NCBI RefSeq assembly: GCF_018403245.1
Contig: NZ_BOSH01000016.1
Span: forward strand, 59,138-123,137
Source of the DNA: Paenibacillus sp. J2TS4
Lineage (GTDB): Bacteria; Bacillota; Bacilli; Paenibacillales; NBRC-103111
Length of the DNA stretch: 64,000 bases
Direction: 5' to 3'
Shown: piece by piece, positions 35,983 through 45,452 of the stretch
How positions within the stretch are numbered: the stretch's first letter is position 1
Layout of the letters: every line of letters begins with the position of its first letter
Program-made: the position numbers and the translations under genes
The notes under the pieces: model-generated
Told to the model about the DNA's origin: nothing
What the model saw: the letters and a program-made list of their open reading frames with translations, nothing else
The model's database searches: none

Positions 35983-36559
35983 ACAAGCCCTTCCTCTCGA
36001 TATATTGTCTGACCGACTCCGGTACCCTATACCGAATAGAGCGCCCTTCTTGTCTGCGTTTGCGAATATCCGTAGAGGATACTTCCATCGCTGGCATCGA
36101 AACCAGCTGTACCCGATCACGCAATGCTGGAGGCAATTCCGTCAAATTCAGCTCATAGCCCGGTCGGCCCACTCCAATAAAGGTAACGAGTTGGGCTAAT
36201 TCTTCGATTCGATACCATTTGGGCAAATACATGACCATATCCGCACCGATGATGTAATGGAATCGATAATCGGGATATTGCTGCTGCAGCCGAGCGACGG
36301 TATCAAAGGTATAGGATGTTCCGCCTCTCTTCAATTCGTCATCAATCGCTTTAAAGGACGGGCGGGATTCAATGGCGCATTGAACCATTTCCAGACGCTG
36401 CTGCGAAGTGGCTAAAGGGGCGCTGGCCTTATGCGGAGGGATGTTCGCTGGCATAAACCAAACTTCATCCAGATTAGCTTCCTCCGCAGCGGTCTCCGCG
36501 GCGAGCAAATGACCGATATGAATCGGATCGAACGTTCCTCCCATAATTCCAATCAACAT
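35972..36559 (-). CDS. nadD: Nicotinate-mononucleotide adenylyltransferase
   Basis: NadD makes deamido-NAD from nicotinate mononucleotide and ATP. The 195-residue protein has the nucleotidyltransferase motif GIMGGTFDPIHIGHLLAA, the substrate loop MPANIPPHK, YIIGADMVMYLPKW, and the C-terminal SSTDIRKRRQEG. I chose the ATG at 36559, with GGGATGGGG upstream, over an in-frame GTG three codons earlier. Confidence 0.95.
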   Translation of the reverse strand: MLIGIMGGTFDPIHIGHLLAAETAAEEANLDEVWFMPANIPPHKASAPLATSQQRLEMVQCAIESRPSFKAIDDELKRGGTSYTFDTVARLQQQYPDYRFHYIIGADMVMYLPKWYRIEELAQLVTFIGVGRPGYELNLTELPPALRDRVQLVSMPAMEVSSTDIRKRRQEGRSIRYRVPESVRQYIERKGLYES

Positions 36560-36603
36560 GGTCTTCACCCCATCCCAAACAAAACTGACCGTTGTTTTCC
36601 TAT

Positions 36604-36894
36604 TCAGGGAAGCTCGATCGTTTTATGTTCCTTCGATTCTTTATACAATACAACGATTTTACCAATAACCTGGACCAGTTCCGCACCGGATTGCTCCGCC
36701 AATTCCCGGGCAACATCTCCTCGGTCCTCCAAGCAATTGTTCAGAATGGTGACCTTGATTAATTCACGTACTTCCAATGCCTCCTGGATGTGGGTGATTA
36801 AATGATCGTTGACGCCGCCTTTGCCCACCTGAAAAATCGGAGACAGATGATGGGCCTGCGAGCGAAGATATCTTTTTTGTTTGCCTGTCAGCAT
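36604..36894 (-). CDS. yhbY: CRM-domain RNA-binding protein YhbY (YqeI)
   Basis: The 96-residue protein is a single CRM domain associated with ribosome assembly. It starts MLTGKQKRYLRSQAHHL and contains the GxxG-type loop QVGKGGVNDHLI and the terminal strand VQVIGKIVVLYKES. It lies between aroE and nadD, the conserved order. Confidence 0.93.
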   Translation of the reverse strand: MLTGKQKRYLRSQAHHLSPIFQVGKGGVNDHLITHIQEALEVRELIKVTILNNCLEDRGDVARELAEQSGAELVQVIGKIVVLYKESKEHKTIELP

Positions 36895-36952
36895 ATTCGG
36901 TTTCCTCTATTCCTGTAGATTACAATTTTAACAGTAAATAATTAAGCTGCAT

Positions 36953-37828
36953 CTAAAGCGCAGCTTCAGTCAGAGATCGCTCCACTATTTCCCTCATGGC
37001 TTCTGCGGGAGCAGGCTGTCCCGTCCAATATTCGAACGCGTAAGCCCCTTGATAAATAAACATGCCCAACCCACCGTGTACGGCGGCCCCCCGAGCTTTC
37101 GCTTCACGCAGGAACCGCGTTTCCAAAGGATTGTAGACGATATCGCTGACGAGCATGCCCGGATGAATCAGCTCGGGGGCGATAGGGCATTCCTCTATCT
37201 TCGGATGCATCCCGATCTTGGTCGTGTTGACGACCAGATTCACTCCGTCAATACGGGTCGCCACTGCTTCGAGACCAATCCCTTCCGTATCGGTCCCCTC
37301 GGACAAATAAGCTGCCAGTTCCTCCGCTTTGGAAGCGGTTCGATTGGCTATGATGATTCGAGCTGCGCCTTCCTTCGCCAGAGCATAACCGATTCCACGC
37401 GCAGCGCCACCTGCGCCTAGCAGCATAACCGTTTGTCCGGCAATGGAAAAGCCGGCTTCTTCCTTCAACGATCGAACATATCCGATTCCATCGGTATTAT
37501 AGCCTTTAAGGCGTCCCTGATCGTTCACAATAGTATTGACTGCTCCGATGGCGCGGGCATGCTCATCGATTTCATCCAAATAGTCGACAACCTCCAATTT
37601 GTGGGGAATGGTCACATTCACTCCCCGGAATCCAAGTGCCCGAATCCCATTAACCGCATCCCGCAATGTTCCCGGACGGATATGGAAGGCGGCATAAGCC
37701 GCGTTCGCTCCCGTCACTTCAAAAGCGCGATTCAGCATGAGCGGTGATTTGGAATGAGCTACCGGATCCCCGAACACACCAAACATGACCGTAGACGTGT
37801 CTATTCCATTGCCGCGATTTGCTGCCAT
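36953..37828 (-). CDS. aroE: Shikimate dehydrogenase
   Basis: AroE reduces 3-dehydroshikimate to shikimate with NADPH. The 291-residue protein has the substrate site VAHSKSPLMLNRAF, the catalytic lysine in NVTIPHK, AVNTIV, NTDGIGYV, the dinucleotide motif LLGAGGAARGIGYAL and the NADPH-binding ANRTASKAEEL. I chose the ATG at 37828 (MAANRGNG), seven bases after GGGGGAGG, over a TTG two codons upstream. Confidence 0.95.
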   Translation of the reverse strand: MAANRGNGIDTSTVMFGVFGDPVAHSKSPLMLNRAFEVTGANAAYAAFHIRPGTLRDAVNGIRALGFRGVNVTIPHKLEVVDYLDEIDEHARAIGAVNTIVNDQGRLKGYNTDGIGYVRSLKEEAGFSIAGQTVMLLGAGGAARGIGYALAKEGAARIIIANRTASKAEELAAYLSEGTDTEGIGLEAVATRIDGVNLVVNTTKIGMHPKIEECPIAPELIHPGMLVSDIVYNPLETRFLREAKARGAAVHGGLGMFIYQGAYAFEYWTGQPAPAEAMREIVERSLTEAAL

Positions 37829-37924
37829 GTTCAAGCCTCCCCCAATTGTTCCAATAAGTCTTTAGAGATATTCCCATTCCACTTCTATATATGTGGCACT
37901 AAAGAAAGCGATCATTCCGTTCCG

Positions 37925-37951
37925 AAGGAAAGTGCCTCCGAAGCTTCAAAC
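37925..37951 (+). repeat. Copy 1 of a short repeat flanking yqeH
   Basis: The 27-base stretch running AAGGAAAGTGCCTCCG then AAGCTTCAAAC recurs at 39344-39369 with a single one-base deletion. The two copies lie on the outer sides of yqeH in the same orientation. They lie in the 340-base gap between aroE and yqeH, which otherwise contains only the hairpin at 37959-38007. Confidence 0.75.
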
Positions 37952-37958
37952 ATCTTGT

Positions 37959-38007
37959 TTTGTATTCCTTATTTATGGGATGGGCCTTCGGATGGTAGGA
38001 ATACAAA
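37959..38007. other. Inverted repeat in the aroE-yqeH gap
   Basis: TTTGTATTCC (37959-37968) and GGAATACAAA (37998-38007) are perfect inverted arms around a 29-base loop that is itself rich in GGCC/CCGAAGG. Its role, perhaps termination or regulation between yqeH and aroE, is unknown. Confidence 0.5.
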
Positions 38008-38168
38008 GCCAAAACTCGCCCTGGAAGCATCTTTCTTTCTCCACTCCATGATCTATAAATTCTTTAGTTCAATTTATATAGCAAGTTTGTCATATAAATA
38101 AAATCCGCGAACCTTATGAAATAAATAAAAATCTTTTCACCAGAACATTTTCCCACAGCAGAGCCTAT

Positions 38169-39281
38169 TTAAATCAAGCTTTCCCGAACGACAATCTTAA
38201 CTCCTTTAGGAGCATGGATGCTCAGATCTGCTCCGACCGTTCCGTTAACTTTAATCCAGCCGAGACCGGAGATAAGTACGTCCGCTACCTGTCCCTTGCG
38301 GATATGAACGGGATGCTTGACGAGAGGAGGCATTTGCTCCAACTGCTCCTTGGAAGGGGGCTTCAGCAGCTCTCCCTTATGCTCGCTGTACAGCTCGTCC
38401 GCCCGCTCCAGCTTGGTCCGGTGGATGGATAGCGCATTGGAGAAATAGCCGGTAAACGACTGTCGTTCCCCTCGGATGAAATCAAAGCGGGCAAAGGCTC
38501 CAATAAAGAGCGTCTGTCCCTCATTCAGCTGATAGACGGCCGGCTTGATCGGCTTGTCCGGCAGAAGAGCGGATAAAATTTCCTTAGGCACCACTTCTGT
38601 CAGACGATGACTGTAAACAATCCCGGGAGTATCAATGATCCAGTTTCCATCATCCAACGGAATTTGGATCAGATCGAGTGTCGTTCCGGGATATTGCGAG
38701 GTAGTCAGCTCGGCCTCCAGATCACTGTAATCTTTGATCAAGCGGTTAATCAATGTCGATTTGCCTGCGTTTGTAGCCCCTACAACGTAGACATCCCGCC
38801 GTTTCCTATATTCATCCAGCTTCTCCAACAGACGATCGAACCCGATGTTTTTCTTGGCACTGCATAGAACGACGTCAGCCACCTTTAAGCCGCTTTCTTT
38901 GGCTTGCTTGCGAACCCAATTCACTATACGGTTCCAATTCGTCACTTTGGGAAGCAGATCGATTTTGTTAACGACGAGCAGAATCGGATTGTTGCCGACA
39001 AATCTTCGGAGCCCGCTAATCAAGCTGCCCTCAAAATCGAATAGATCGACTATATGAACGACGAGACTATCCGTGTTCGCGATATGGGACAGCATTCTCA
39101 AAAAGTCATCCCGATCCGGAGTCGCGGTCGAGATTTCATTATAATGCTTAATGCGGTAGCATCGTTGGCAAACGACAGGCACCTTTAATAACGCCTGCTC
39201 GGGAACATATCCCAATCGGGATGGCTCCTCCATCTGAAGTGCTACGCCACAGCCTTCGCATTGCAGTACTTCTTCTTCCAT
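38169..39281 (-). CDS. yqeH: Circularly permuted ribosome-assembly GTPase YqeH
   Basis: YqeH is needed for 30S subunit assembly. The 370-residue protein has an N-terminal zinc finger (CEGCGV and CQRCYRIKHYNE) and a GTPase domain with permuted motif order: G4 VVNKIDLLPK and G5 SAKKNIG come before G1 GATNAGKSTLI and G3 DTPG. A C-terminal RNA/peptide-binding domain follows. The repeat copies at 37925 and 39344 flank this gene exactly. Confidence 0.95.
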   Translation of the reverse strand: MEEEVLQCEGCGVALQMEEPSRLGYVPEQALLKVPVVCQRCYRIKHYNEISTATPDRDDFLRMLSHIANTDSLVVHIVDLFDFEGSLISGLRRFVGNNPILLVVNKIDLLPKVTNWNRIVNWVRKQAKESGLKVADVVLCSAKKNIGFDRLLEKLDEYRKRRDVYVVGATNAGKSTLINRLIKDYSDLEAELTTSQYPGTTLDLIQIPLDDGNWIIDTPGIVYSHRLTEVVPKEILSALLPDKPIKPAVYQLNEGQTLFIGAFARFDFIRGERQSFTGYFSNALSIHRTKLERADELYSEHKGELLKPPSKEQLEQMPPLVKHPVHIRKGQVADVLISGLGWIKVNGTVGADLSIHAPKGVKIVVRESLI

Positions 39282-39343
39282 AAGTTCCTCCTGCTACTTA
39301 ATTACGTTTATTCGGCAACGTTAAGCAACCCTTCCGTTACAGA

Positions 39344-39369
39344 AAGGAAAGTGCCTCCGAGCTTCAAAC
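39344..39369 (+). repeat. Copy 2 of the short repeat flanking yqeH
   Basis: This copy runs AAGGAAAGTGCCTCCG then AGCTTCAAAC, differing from copy 1 at 37925 by one missing A. It lies between yqeG and yqeH, about 60 bases upstream of the yqeH start. Confidence 0.75.
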
Positions 39370-39398
39370 CTCTTTTCCCCAAAAAGTAAAACAATGCT

Positions 39399-39896
39399 TC
39401 ACTTATTTTTCATAATCAGCTTAGCGGCCTTCTCCAGCCTACGATTCACTCGGGTAAAAAAGCCTTCATCTCCCAAGGAGATCGGCTGAACCATAATCGT
39501 ATACAGCCCCATCCGATTCCCGCCCAGAACATCGGTCAGCATCTGATCGCCAAGCATTGCGGTTTGTTCCGGCTTCAATTCCATCAGTTCTAACGCTTTA
39601 CGAAACGGAAGGTTCTTTGGCTTGCGAGCGCTATGAATATATGGGATATTCAAGGGCTTCGCGAATTTGGCCACTCTTGTTTCATTATTATTAGATACGA
39701 TAACGACTTTAAATCCGAGCGACTGCACATATTTCAGCCATTCCACCAGCTCTGGTGTGGCAAGCGGAACCTTGGCTCCGACGAGCGTATTATCCAGATC
39801 GGTAATAATCCCGCGGATTCCATCCTTCCACAAATCGTTCAGAACGATCTCGTAGATGGACTCCACCTGCAGCTTCGGAATTAATTTGTTAAGCAA
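39399..39896 (-). CDS. yqeG: YqeG family HAD IIIA-type phosphatase
   Basis: The 165-residue HAD phosphatase has motif I IITDLDNTLVG, motif II VIVSNNNETRV, the motif III lysine in ARKPKNLPF and motif IV MLGDQMLTDVLGGNRMG. The family is of unknown substrate and always opens the yqeG-yqeH cluster. I chose a TTG start at 39894-39896, preceded by GGGGTG, because the upstream extension is hydrophobic/irregular and does not match relatives. Confidence 0.9.
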   Translation of the reverse strand: MLNKLIPKLQVESIYEIVLNDLWKDGIRGIITDLDNTLVGAKVPLATPELVEWLKYVQSLGFKVVIVSNNNETRVAKFAKPLNIPYIHSARKPKNLPFRKALELMELKPEQTAMLGDQMLTDVLGGNRMGLYTIMVQPISLGDEGFFTRVNRRLEKAAKLIMKNK

Positions 39897-40047
39897 CCGG
39901 TTCACCCCAGTTTTTTCCCTAATCGATACAGAAAAACTATACCATAATTCGGCTTTTTTGCAAAAAAGATTCGGAAACAAGCCCAGCCTATCTGGGCATT
40001 GTAATAATAAATATTATTATGTCCTGAACAGGGAGTTGAAATAGACA

Positions 40048-40923
40048 ATGCCAATCCGAACAATCAACGGAAATGCTATGCATTATCATGTCTCCGGACA
40101 AGGAGAAGCGATTATATTTATTCACCCCCCGCTGCTAACCAGCGCTAACTTCAATTACCAAATAGCAGATTTATCGAACGACTTTAAGGTCATTACTTTT
40201 GATATTCGCGGACACGGAAGAAGCGCTCCTTCCGAGACGCCTCTCGATTATACATTGATCGTGGAGGATATTAAACAATTAATGAACGAATTGGGGATCG
40301 AAAAAGCTTATTTATGCGGATATTCAAGCGGAGGCTCTATCGTATTGGAGGCCATGCTGACTTATCCCGAACGGGTAATCGGGGGAATTATGATCAGTGC
40401 AATGTCCGAAGTAAGCGATTGGAAGCTGCGCAGCCGAATTTGGTTGGGGCAGCTATTGACCCACTGGAAGGCGAAGCGAATTATGAACGCAGCCATCAGC
40501 GCCGGCAATGCGGACAGCTTGCCGACCTTCGCTAACCTGACCCGTACGGCCAAGCATGGTTCAGTGCGTAATTGGATGCAGTATTATCGCTACAGCATTC
40601 TTTATAACTGCACCGAGTGGGTGCATACGATCCGGACCCCCGTCCTTCTGATATACGGTCAAAAAGATACGGGCTTCTATCGCTACGCTTCCATGCTTCA
40701 CCATAAGATTCCTGATTCGCGCCTGTTCTTCTGCAAAGGAGTCGGGCATCAAATTCCGACCAAGGCTCATGCAGCTATGAACGGATTAATTCGTTATTGG
40801 ATAGACTATTTGAGAAGCCGGGAGCAGGAATCGACCGAGCCCGCTCAGCCGATTTCCCCTGACCTCTCCTGGATGGCAGCACAAACGCCCGCTTCTGAAC
40901 ATGAGGAACTGCCTCCGCAATAA
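40048..40923 (+). CDS. Alpha/beta hydrolase
   Basis: The 291-residue protein is an alpha/beta-hydrolase-fold enzyme of unknown substrate. The oxyanion-hole region is IFIHPPLL, the nucleophile elbow GYSSGG (about residues 91-96), the acid in LLIYGQKDTGFY and the catalytic histidine in KGVGHQIPTKAH. The last 30 residues are Pro/Glu/Ser-rich and probably disordered. It is divergent from yqeG and converges with the yitT-like gene three bases away. Confidence 0.88.
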   Translation: MPIRTINGNAMHYHVSGQGEAIIFIHPPLLTSANFNYQIADLSNDFKVITFDIRGHGRSAPSETPLDYTLIVEDIKQLMNELGIEKAYLCGYSSGGSIVLEAMLTYPERVIGGIMISAMSEVSDWKLRSRIWLGQLLTHWKAKRIMNAAISAGNADSLPTFANLTRTAKHGSVRNWMQYYRYSILYNCTEWVHTIRTPVLLIYGQKDTGFYRYASMLHHKIPDSRLFFCKGVGHQIPTKAHAAMNGLIRYWIDYLRSREQESTEPAQPISPDLSWMAAQTPASEHEELPPQ

Positions 40924-40926
40924 CTT

Positions 40927-41817
40927 CTAGTGGATGTCTTTCTTCTTAAATTGTCCTCCCTGAACGTCGTGAATGTTGCCAATGGCCAAAAATGCGCTGG
41001 AATCCCATTCTTCCACAATCGATTTCAGCTTGGCTTCCTCCAGCCTGGTAATGATGCAGAAAATGACTTTCTTATCTTCGCCGGAGAATCCCCCTTCACC
41101 CTTCATATAGGTCACTCCGCGCCCGAGCCGGTTCAGCAGCGCCCCGCCGATTTGTTCATATTTGTCGCTGATGATCCATACCGCCTTCGACTCGTCGAAC
41201 CCTTCGATGACGATATCGATCATTTTAAAAGCGATGAAATATGCAATCAAAGAATACATCGCCTGATTCCAGCCAAATATGAAGCCTGCGCTGCCCAGAA
41301 TAAAAATATTAAAAAACATGACGATTTCGCCTACGGAAAACGGGCTTTTTTCATTGAATAGAATAGCGATAATTTCGGTTCCGTCCAAGGAACCGCCTGC
41401 CCGAATGACCATACCTACTCCTATCCCAAGAATAATCCCGCCGAACACGGAAGCGAGCAGCGGATCGTCTGTGAAAGGATCGGAATTGTGCAGCAGGAAA
41501 GTGCCGACCGACATAAGAATAACCGCGAATAAAGTGGATAAGGCAAATGTTTTTCCTATTTTTTTATAGCCGATATACAAAAACGGAAGATTAAAAAGAA
41601 GCAGATAAATTCCGACGGGCAAACTAGTTAAATGAGAAGTAATAATCGAAATGCCGGTAATGCCCCCGTCAATAATTTTGTTGGGCACCAAGAACATTTC
41701 AAGCCCGACCGACACCAAGGCCGCCCCCAATACAATAAAAAAGGCTCGCCTCAGAAATTTAATCGCCGTCGGTCGGGCGTGAGACTGCTGTGCAGCAGCT
41801 TCTTCCAGATGACTCAT
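40927..41817 (-). CDS. YitT-family membrane protein (DUF161 + DUF2179)
   Basis: The 296-residue protein has five to six predicted membrane segments in two DUF161-type repeats (GGITGISIITSHLT and GGSLDGTEIIAILFN) and a C-terminal cytoplasmic DUF2179 domain (about residues 220-290, GRGVTYMKGEGGFSG). These proteins are widespread in Firmicutes and their transport role is not settled. AAGGGGG lies upstream of the ATG. Confidence 0.9.
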   Translation of the reverse strand: MSHLEEAAAQQSHARPTAIKFLRRAFFIVLGAALVSVGLEMFLVPNKIIDGGITGISIITSHLTSLPVGIYLLLFNLPFLYIGYKKIGKTFALSTLFAVILMSVGTFLLHNSDPFTDDPLLASVFGGIILGIGVGMVIRAGGSLDGTEIIAILFNEKSPFSVGEIVMFFNIFILGSAGFIFGWNQAMYSLIAYFIAFKMIDIVIEGFDESKAVWIISDKYEQIGGALLNRLGRGVTYMKGEGGFSGEDKKVIFCIITRLEEAKLKSIVEEWDSSAFLAIGNIHDVQGGQFKKKDIH

Positions 41818-41953
41818 CCAAATTCCCCCTTATTCATATTAGTTAAGTAGTTCATATTGCTATTAATATGATATTTACTAGTATACTATATACACTCTAA
41901 TTATTTTAAATACGATTTTGCGGCTGGACGATCAGCCCTGCAACCTTCTCAAC

Positions 41954-41982
41954 AAAAAGGAGCAATCAAAGGAGATTGCTCC
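41954..41982 (-). terminator. Terminator of the moxR-DUF58-transglutaminase operon
   Basis: GGAGCAATC (41959-41967) pairs with GATTGCTCC (41974-41982); the minus strand continues with TTTTTG. It lies 20 bases after the operon's last stop codon. Confidence 0.88.
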
Positions 41983-42002
41983 AATAATGTTGATTGCGCC
42001 AG

Positions 42003-44219
42003 CTATAGATTTTCTTTTAATTTCTTCACAATCGAGACAACCTGGTCGCATTCCTCACGGCTGATCGGTGCTTGGCTGTACTTGGCCTTCTCGAACAAGT
42101 CTAACAGCCGCAGCATATCGGATCTCGCCCAGATGTGCTGATCCGCCCAACGGAGCATCGTTTCTCTGGCCGTCTCATATTCGTGAGCCTGTTTGCCCTT
42201 CCGCCGAGCATAGCGAATCAAACGGTTATACTCCGCTACCACTTGTTGACGCATTCCGGAAGCGGGAATTTCCTTGCTTACTATTAGTCTAACCCTGTCA
42301 CGTCCCCAGCGAGTCATTCCGATTCCCGCAATAGCCAGTAACAGAATAATACCCAGCACTGAAATGGTTATTATATTCGAACGCTGACCGGTTTCTTCTT
42401 CCACCTTCAACTCCTCCTGCTCTTCGGGAGTCTGCTCCGGGGTCAGATCAAGCTCCGGCGGCTGAATGTTCTCTGCAGGCTGTTGAAAAGACGGCAGCGC
42501 GAATCCCGAGGTGGGCTCAAACGGAATCCATCCAAAGCCCTCAAAATAAACCTCTACCCACGAATGAGCGTCAGAATTACGTATCGTATAGGTACCCGCG
42601 CCATCCGGATCAGCTTCCTCATAGGAGAACAGCTCTGTCAATCCGTCATTGGCCAGGCTTCCCGGGGCAAAGCCTTTCACCCAACGGGTCGGCATTCCTA
42701 TCGAGCGGGTCATTACAGCCATGGCCGTGGAGAAATAATCACAATAGCCCTCCTGCACCTCGAATAAAAAACGATCTACAAAATCCATTTGATCGGAGCC
42801 ATTGGAATTAGGATTATTCGTGTATTTGAAATTTGTTTGCAAATATTGCTCAATGGCTTTTACTTGATCGTAAGGCGTTTCGGCGTCTTTTGTAATTTCG
42901 GCGGCCATCGTCCGGACACGGTCCGTTACAGTATCGGGAAGCTGCAAATACTCGTCCATAGTTCCGGAGGGAATCCGGCGGACTTTGCGCAGCTCGTCTT
43001 CGTTAATGATAGTCACCTGTGAGGTAAGGGTATAATTTCGCGGATAAGGCAGGGATGACCTCTCCATCCAGCGAAGCTCAGACGATCGTCCCATCCATTG
43101 GAGACGTTCGAAGCTGCGATCATCGGCCGCCTCTTCGACTTGCCCGATCGAATAGGCGCCGAACAAAACCGGATAGGAATCGTCTGTCAGCATGGTTACG
43201 GTTTGCTTGACCTCCATCGATGAAGAAAGCGAATCGTTAAATCCAGAGTAGCCTCTTAACACTTTCGCCGGCTGAACCGCTGAGGTTGGCCCCTGCTTTT
43301 CCGAAGCGCTCTGCTCCCAACCGCTTCCGGTATAGATCGTCCTTGACTCGCCTCTCCAATAGCTTCGATGGGTTGTATTCACCGCCATAACCGGATTGTA
43401 ATCAAAATTGAAGCCTCCGCCCAGATCATGATCGTTCCGGCTGTAGCCAGAGGAGGAATCCAGCTCGTTCTGAAAAGGATTCAACCCTTTGCCGCTGAAT
43501 GAGACCGGCTCGCCTTTCCAGTTCTTCCATAACGTATATGGATCGGTCAGAAGATTGGTAATATTAGGCGCGAACAGACTGGGAATCACCACGATCGAAA
43601 GCAGCAGGACAACTGGAATGGCTACCGTAGCAGGATAATCCGCCAGGTAGGACCAGCCGATCGGATTCCTGTGTTTCATATCGGTAAAATGGCGAATGAC
43701 AATTAAGCTTAATCCGCATAGAACGACAATGGCGACCTGCTGCCATAAATAGACGTGGCTGAAGGAATCGCGAACCGCCATCGCAATAATGCTGATAAAC
43801 ATCAGCACATAGATGCGCCAGCGTGCTTGCACCCAATAAATGGCAACCACATAGACAAGCCATGCCCCCGAAGTAAACCAGACGAAGGGATGAAGCTGTA
43901 CGAAAAAATGGGATAGCTTCTCTATAAAGGACGCATCTGCTGTAATCGGGGGATAATCAACGACGGACGCCGTATAAAGGATCACGGCAATAGCCTGCAG
44001 GGGAAACCGCAGCGCCCCTGTCCGGTAGAGCAGAACTTCCAATATAAAGACGATCAGTAAGGAGACCTTTACATAGAGGACCGTCTCCGGTAGCCATACG
44101 TAGTCTTCCTCAGCAATCCAACTTACGAATTGCAGCAAGAAAATCCCGGTAATGGCGGCGGTCAGCCTCCACTGCCAATCACTAAGCAGCAGCCGGATCA
44201 GAGGATTTTTGGTTTTCAT
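42003..44219 (-). CDS. Membrane transglutaminase-like protein (TgpA/DUF3488 type)
   Basis: The 738-residue protein has a cluster of six or so N-terminal membrane segments, an exported transglutaminase-like domain and a further C-terminal membrane segment (IITISVLGIILLLAIAGIGM) with a cytoplasmic DUF4129-like tail. The catalytic cysteine is in EGYCDYFSTAMAVMTR, the histidine in NSDAHSWVEVYF and the acid in GWIPFEPTSG. Its start overlaps the DUF58 gene stop by four bases. This trio (MoxR ATPase, DUF58, transglutaminase) is a widely conserved module of unsettled function, possibly protein maturation at the envelope. Confidence 0.9.
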   Translation of the reverse strand: MKTKNPLIRLLLSDWQWRLTAAITGIFLLQFVSWIAEEDYVWLPETVLYVKVSLLIVFILEVLLYRTGALRFPLQAIAVILYTASVVDYPPITADASFIEKLSHFFVQLHPFVWFTSGAWLVYVVAIYWVQARWRIYVLMFISIIAMAVRDSFSHVYLWQQVAIVVLCGLSLIVIRHFTDMKHRNPIGWSYLADYPATVAIPVVLLLSIVVIPSLFAPNITNLLTDPYTLWKNWKGEPVSFSGKGLNPFQNELDSSSGYSRNDHDLGGGFNFDYNPVMAVNTTHRSYWRGESRTIYTGSGWEQSASEKQGPTSAVQPAKVLRGYSGFNDSLSSSMEVKQTVTMLTDDSYPVLFGAYSIGQVEEAADDRSFERLQWMGRSSELRWMERSSLPYPRNYTLTSQVTIINEDELRKVRRIPSGTMDEYLQLPDTVTDRVRTMAAEITKDAETPYDQVKAIEQYLQTNFKYTNNPNSNGSDQMDFVDRFLFEVQEGYCDYFSTAMAVMTRSIGMPTRWVKGFAPGSLANDGLTELFSYEEADPDGAGTYTIRNSDAHSWVEVYFEGFGWIPFEPTSGFALPSFQQPAENIQPPELDLTPEQTPEEQEELKVEEETGQRSNIITISVLGIILLLAIAGIGMTRWGRDRVRLIVSKEIPASGMRQQVVAEYNRLIRYARRKGKQAHEYETARETMLRWADQHIWARSDMLRLLDLFEKAKYSQAPISREECDQVVSIVKKLKENL

Positions 44220-45448
44220 CGTCCATTCCCCCCCAATACGGATGGCAATTCTTGCAGAGAATGGATCGAATAGCTTAGAATCGCTGCAGACTTCAAATGC
44301 TTCATCCAGCGTTCATCAGAGCTGTGAAGCTCAGCATTTATCCATAAATGGCAGGGAATCCATTGGCGCTGCTTGATCCACGCCAAGGTCTGGGCCATTC
44401 TGTCACCCACCGATGGCGATACGACCACGACGAATGTTCCGGCAGGAATCATTCTGGAATGGTCATTAACGATTTGTTGGAGGGATAATGAGACCTCTGC
44501 TCCTACATCGATCAAATGGTCATGCATCTGGTTATAGCCCGAAGAGCTTGCCGCCGGGTCGATATAACGGTTCGTCAGCAGACTGACCGATAGCTGACTC
44601 CGCTTCGCGAATTCCAACAAGGAAGCGGCCACGGATACCGCCAGTTCGAACGAATCCGTTGAAGAATAATGATCCTTGCAGCAATCCAGAACGATCGTCG
44701 TTTTGGGAAGGGATTCCCGTTCGAATTCTTTCGATTTCAGCGTACCGGTCTTCGCCGTCGCATTCCAATGAATGCGTGACAACCGATCTCCATAATTATA
44801 TTCGCGAACCCCATTGATCTGGGTCGTCTCTCTCACCGCTCGGGTAGTCATCGAATGGTAATGAGTCCCCCTGAACATAAAATTCAACTGGTTCCATTCC
44901 TTAATCTTTACGGTTTGCGGATAGACTCTGAAGCTGGAAGGCAGGTGGATAAATCCTGTATGCTCAAATACTCCAAAAATATCCTCTGTCGAACATTGAA
45001 CCGCATCAAAATGATACACTCCCCGCCGGAGGGGAGCTGTTTTGTATTCCACCTCTCCCCGGCGTTTCCAATCGGGCACCAGAGAAGCCTCGAATAGCTG
45101 CTCTCCACCGTTTTTTCTGTAAATCCGATCTTTAACAAACAAATATGGGACCGGCCAGAAGCCGGGAATTTGCACTTGTATACGAATCGTAACGGAAGCT
45201 CCAGCGACCAGATGTTTCTCCTGCTCGATCAGCAAGGCTCGGGTTCCGGTCGTTTTCTTAACTCCGCTCCATCTCCCCATGAGAAGGTAAGCAGTCAGTA
45301 TGAATACGATTATAAACAGCATGAATGCCAGCTTGCCGCCCTGAAACAACATGAAAAACAACGAACAGGTAAAGACGGCGAGCACGATGCCCAAACGGAA
45401 AGCAAATCCAGTCAACCTCGGTCCGACATTACCGTAATAGTCATTCAT
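44216..45448 (-). CDS. DUF58 domain protein (vWA-like)
   Basis: The 410-residue protein has two N-terminal membrane segments (FRLGIVLAVFTCSLFFMLF and FMLFIIVFILTAYLLMG), a beta-rich middle and the DUF58 signature GVREYNYGDRLSRIHWNATAKT with TTIVLDCCKDHYSS, which starts a vWA-like fold. It probably works with the adjacent MoxR ATPase, which acts as a chaperone for vWA-type partners. It is the middle gene of the trio. Confidence 0.9.
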   Translation of the reverse strand: MNDYYGNVGPRLTGFAFRLGIVLAVFTCSLFFMLFQGGKLAFMLFIIVFILTAYLLMGRWSGVKKTTGTRALLIEQEKHLVAGASVTIRIQVQIPGFWPVPYLFVKDRIYRKNGGEQLFEASLVPDWKRRGEVEYKTAPLRRGVYHFDAVQCSTEDIFGVFEHTGFIHLPSSFRVYPQTVKIKEWNQLNFMFRGTHYHSMTTRAVRETTQINGVREYNYGDRLSRIHWNATAKTGTLKSKEFERESLPKTTIVLDCCKDHYSSTDSFELAVSVAASLLEFAKRSQLSVSLLTNRYIDPAASSSGYNQMHDHLIDVGAEVSLSLQQIVNDHSRMIPAGTFVVVVSPSVGDRMAQTLAWIKQRQWIPCHLWINAELHSSDERWMKHLKSAAILSYSIHSLQELPSVLGGNGR

Positions 45449-45452
45449 CCTA

